From Deltaproteobacteria bacterium (GTDB lineage Bacteria; Myxococcota_A; Polyangia; Polyangiales; Polyangiaceae): DNA of 64,000 nucleotides. Every line of letters starts with the position of its first letter. Positions within the stretch are counted from its first letter, which is position 1. The notes under the pieces were generated by a model. The model was not told the DNA's origin, made no database searches, and saw nothing but the letters and a program-made list of their open reading frames with translations. This document shows positions 61,625-64,000 of this stretch, piece after piece. The stretch is taken from contig JACRCQ010000052.1 in NCBI GenBank assembly GCA_016218915.1, forward strand, positions 248,001 to 312,000. The letters are read 5' to 3'. The translations under genes and the position numbers were made by a program.

Positions 61625-63066
61625 GCACAAAGCGCGGCGGCGAGCAGCGCGCCGATCCACGCGCCCGCTTCCTGTCTTTGTGCTGTCCTGCAGCCGCATC
61701 CGGAATCGGAGCCTGAGGTCTGAGACGGTGGTTGGGAGCTCGCGCCGCCTTGTGCACTGCCGTCTGCAGGCACGCCGCCCGTGCCCGCAGCCGCATCGCC
61801 CGGCAGGCTTCCTCCTGCGCCGCCCTTGCCGCCCTGTCCCACGGTTCCACCCGACCCCCCGGCACCACCTCCGGAGCCGCCCGCACCTGCTGCGCCTCCC
61901 TCACCTGCCGATCCTCCGGACCCGCAAGGGCCCAGGGCTGTGATCACAGCGGCATAGGCATCGTAGGGAGCCTTCTTCCCAAGGGAAGAGTCGAGCAATC
62001 CCCAGGAATACCCGTTGGGGTCATCGTGCAGATCGTACCAGAACAGCTTCTCGAGATTGGGCCAGGGCTGGTTGGTGACCGAAGGCTGCGTGCCATTGCG
62101 CAGAGCGATGAACCCTTGATACGCCTCGGTGAGCTGCTGGGCGGCGTAGATGTTGGTCTTGTCGCCAAACGGCTCCGACTCCCAGCCGAACTCCGTGATC
62201 CAGACCGGCTTGCCAGGCGCCGCTGCGTCGAGGATCACCTTCAGGCCGTGATTCACCTCGATCGGGCCTTCGTTCACCCCGTCCGTGAGCTCCTTCCACA
62301 TCGCCGTGGCCGGGTCGCGGTACTTGTGATGGGTGATGACATCGATGGAGCCACCCGCCGCTGCCAGGATCTTCGTGAGGCTGTATTCCCAGGCATTGTA
62401 CCGGCATCCGAGCGTGCCGTAGCACTCGCCTTCGTCCTTGTCCCAGTCCGCCCCGCGCAGGTTCGCAAGCTCCGGCCCCATCACCTTGCAGTCCGGACAG
62501 GCAGCGTGCACAGCCGCGCTTCCAGGCACGAGGATGTCGTTGACGTACTGGTCACGCGTGCCGCGGTAGAAGCTCTTGAGGTTGGGCTCGTTCCACATGC
62601 CCCAGGCTTTGACCTTGTCGCCGTAGCGGGTCACCGCAGCGGTCACGAAGCTGGTCCAGGATGACGATGACGCAGGAGGCGCGTTGTGGCACCAGTTCGC
62701 GTCGTTCGGGTCTGCATCGTTGCACGGGACGCCCACAGCCCACATGGGCGTGTAGGCCGCAGTCATGTAGACGCTGAGCCCGAGCGAGGCTGCGTGCTCG
62801 ACGAAACGGTCCGCCTCGTTCCATTGGAAGTTGCCTTGATCCGGCTCGAACTGCAGCCAGTTCAGATCGAATCGAACCCAGGCGATCCCGGCTGCGGCAA
62901 CGAGATCCAGGGCTGCATTCGACGCCTGGTGGGCGTTGACACCGTAGGGGCATTGGGGATCCGCTGCCTCTGCAAGGTTTGCTGTGAGACCGGCGCAGGC
63001 GCAGGCCACGAACGCGGACGCAGCCAGCCAACGCGGGTGTCGACGACGGGATCGCAGGTATGCCAT
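61594..63066 (-). CDS. Glycoside hydrolase with MYXO-CTERM anchor
   Basis: ATG 63066 gives 490 aa with a signal peptide (cleavage near AEAAD). The catalytic domain is a TIM-barrel of GH5/GH39 type: KAWGMWNEPNLKSF (acid/base Glu160) and PVWITEFGWESEPF (nucleophile Glu292). A Gly/Ala stalk leads to SDSGCGCRTA, a hydrophobic helix and GRKRK, the MYXO-CTERM signal. It is likely a cell-surface beta-glycosidase. Substrate unknown; the GT-C gene nearby may be related. Its 3' end overlaps the FHA gene tail by 31 bp. Confidence 0.88.
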   Translation of the reverse strand: MAYLRSRRRHPRWLAASAFVACACAGLTANLAEAADPQCPYGVNAHQASNAALDLVAAAGIAWVRFDLNWLQFEPDQGNFQWNEADRFVEHAASLGLSVYMTAAYTPMWAVGVPCNDADPNDANWCHNAPPASSSSWTSFVTAAVTRYGDKVKAWGMWNEPNLKSFYRGTRDQYVNDILVPGSAAVHAACPDCKVMGPELANLRGADWDKDEGECYGTLGCRYNAWEYSLTKILAAAGGSIDVITHHKYRDPATAMWKELTDGVNEGPIEVNHGLKVILDAAAPGKPVWITEFGWESEPFGDKTNIYAAQQLTEAYQGFIALRNGTQPSVTNQPWPNLEKLFWYDLHDDPNGYSWGLLDSSLGKKAPYDAYAAVITALGPCGSGGSAGEGGAAGAGGSGGGAGGSGGTVGQGGKGGAGGSLPGDAAAGTGGVPADGSAQGGASSQPPSQTSGSDSGCGCRTAQRQEAGAWIGALLAAALCAYGRKRKPCE

Positions 63067-63106
63067 CCCACCAGTGTGCGCGCACGACCCGCGGATCGTC
63101 AACCTG

Positions 63107-64000
63107 TCAGGTCGTGCTGGCCGTGTCGCGAGCGCATCGCCCACCCCGGGTGCCTGCCCGCGCTTCCGGCATGAACGCGCCACGGAACTTGGTCGTGATC
63201 CCGGACATGGCGCTGCCCCAGTAGCCGCCTCGCATCATGCGCGACGCGCCCATCAGGAACGCGCAGTCCGTGCAAGGGTTGATGGCGTATGGCGGCGCAT
63301 ATGTGTCGAGAACCATCTCGGACATGCTGCCCGCCAGGTCCGAATGGAACCAGCTGCCGTCACCTTTCGGCGAGCGCGAGCCGACCCGCAGGATATCCGC
63401 GCTGGCGCATGAGCCTGCGGCAGAGCCATCTCCCGTGCAGTCGTACACCGCATAGCTGGGGTCCACCATGTTGCCTGCCCATGGATAGAGCCGTTGCAGG
63501 CTGCCCCCGGCTGCGGCGAAGTTCCACTCTGCCTCTGTCGGCAGCCTTCCGCCATCCCAGGCGCAGAACGCGAACAGCTCATACCAGGTCAGGCAGTCCA
63601 TCGGATGCCCTTCCTTGCCGCCCGCCGTGTCGGTCCAGGTCTGGTAGGTGGAATCGCACTTGATGGCCGCCTTGAGAGCGACGAGGTCGTCTGCCAGGTA
63701 GGTGTTCCATGCAGTCTGCCAGCCACTGTTCGGGATCTTCGGATGGGCTCCCACTCCCGCCCCCGGTGTATGGGCCTTGGTTGGACCCCCAGCCTCCACG
63801 TACTTGCGGAATCGGCCCACCGTCACCTCATACAGCTCTAGCCGGTATTGGCTCACGGTCGCCGGGAAGGCCGCGTCGTTGTCCCGGTTGAAGGTCCCGC
63901 CCGCCACGCTCACCGATGCGCAACAGTCCAGGTTTCCCATCGCACCGCAGACACTCAACCCCCCTGCGCAGCTCGGCGGCGGCGTCGATGCGGCCACGCA
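63107..64000 (-). CDS. FGE/SUMF1-like protein, 5' end beyond window
   Basis: The frame is open to the right edge, so the N-terminus is missing; a lipobox and Cys-rich region as in the paralogue at 29254 are expected. The visible 297 residues match that gene closely: GGTFNRDNDAAFPATVSQ, LYEVTVGRFRKYVE, MDCLTWYELFAFCAWDGG, RLPTEAEWNFAAAGG and GGYWGSAMSG. The Cys pair of active FGE is again absent. It is probably a surface lipoprotein with an FGE fold of structural or binding role. Confidence 0.87.
   Translation of the reverse strand, partial: CVAASTPPPSCAGGLSVCGAMGNLDCCASVSVAGGTFNRDNDAAFPATVSQYRLELYEVTVGRFRKYVEAGGPTKAHTPGAGVGAHPKIPNSGWQTAWNTYLADDLVALKAAIKCDSTYQTWTDTAGGKEGHPMDCLTWYELFAFCAWDGGRLPTEAEWNFAAAGGSLQRLYPWAGNMVDPSYAVYDCTGDGSAAGSCASADILRVGSRSPKGDGSWFHSDLAGSMSEMVLDTYAPPYAINPCTDCAFLMGASRMMRGGYWGSAMSGITTKFRGAFMPEARAGTRGGRCARDTASTT

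Overview
The window is a GC-rich, gene-dense chromosomal segment of a Myxococcota bacterium, most likely of the Polyangiales type. The signs are two proteins ending in the myxosortase-type MYXO-CTERM signal (GCGC, hydrophobic helix, Arg cluster), a probable DUF2378-type Myxococcus-paralogue protein, an eukaryote-like Ser/Thr kinase of the myxobacterial HxDVSPH type, IgGFc-binding and MopE-like surface proteins, and many lipoproteins with Asp/Ala/Ser-rich or Gly/Ser-rich stalks. I count 42 protein-coding genes, two of them cut by the window edges, plus one transposase remnant. No rRNA, tRNA or CRISPR array was seen.

Layout. 1-3.2 kb: an edge-truncated propeller lipoprotein, divergent from a Sel1-repeat lipoprotein and a DUF1338 oxygenase. 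3.2-10.6 kb: two large paralogous nonaheme c-type cytochrome lipoproteins, each with a collagen-like stalk. Each is preceded by the same roughly 90-bp regulatory block (inverted repeat, a TTCCGTAACGGAA-type operator, a conserved middle element and a -35/-10 promoter) and a leader of about 275 nt. This is the most interesting part of the window. 10.8-21.4 kb: an OPA-type MFS transporter, a DUF3298 lipoprotein, an FHA-like membrane protein, CAP-domain and CapA lipoproteins, a zinc-protease lipoprotein, a zinc-ribbon/beta-helix protein and a GYF_2 protein. 21.6-30.7 kb: a 1327-aa EGF-like lipoprotein with six 117-aa repeats of unknown type, an IgGFc-binding lipoprotein, an SGNH hydrolase and an FGE-like lipoprotein. 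30.8-36.3 kb: a TPR/kinase operon and an operon of propeller lipoprotein, NlpC/P60-like MYXO-CTERM protein and small EamA/SMR transporter. 36.3-37.2 kb: a gene-free stretch with a minisatellite, hairpins and a hexanucleotide array. 37.2-40.7 kb: a MoxR/VWA pair, an orphan small gene and a second FGE-like protein. 40.8-57.4 kb: a second Sel1 lipoprotein, a MopE/beta-helix lipoprotein, a methyltransferase pair, Cys-rich repeat lipoproteins, a DUF3592-like protein, a second FHA-like protein and a two-gene operon of Cys-rich and PPC-domain lipoproteins. 57.4-64 kb: the transposase remnant, a lipoprotein, a GT-C glycosyltransferase, an FHA-domain protein, a glycoside hydrolase with MYXO-CTERM and an edge-truncated FGE-like gene.

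How the genes work together. About half of the genes (21 by lipobox) encode lipoproteins, mostly modular adhesive or enzymatic proteins, so the segment looks like an accessory cell-surface region. Regulatory inputs include the kinase operon and three FHA-like proteins. The two cytochromes appear co-regulated and could form an extracellular electron-transfer layer, but no porin, quinol oxidase or cytochrome c maturation genes lie in the window.
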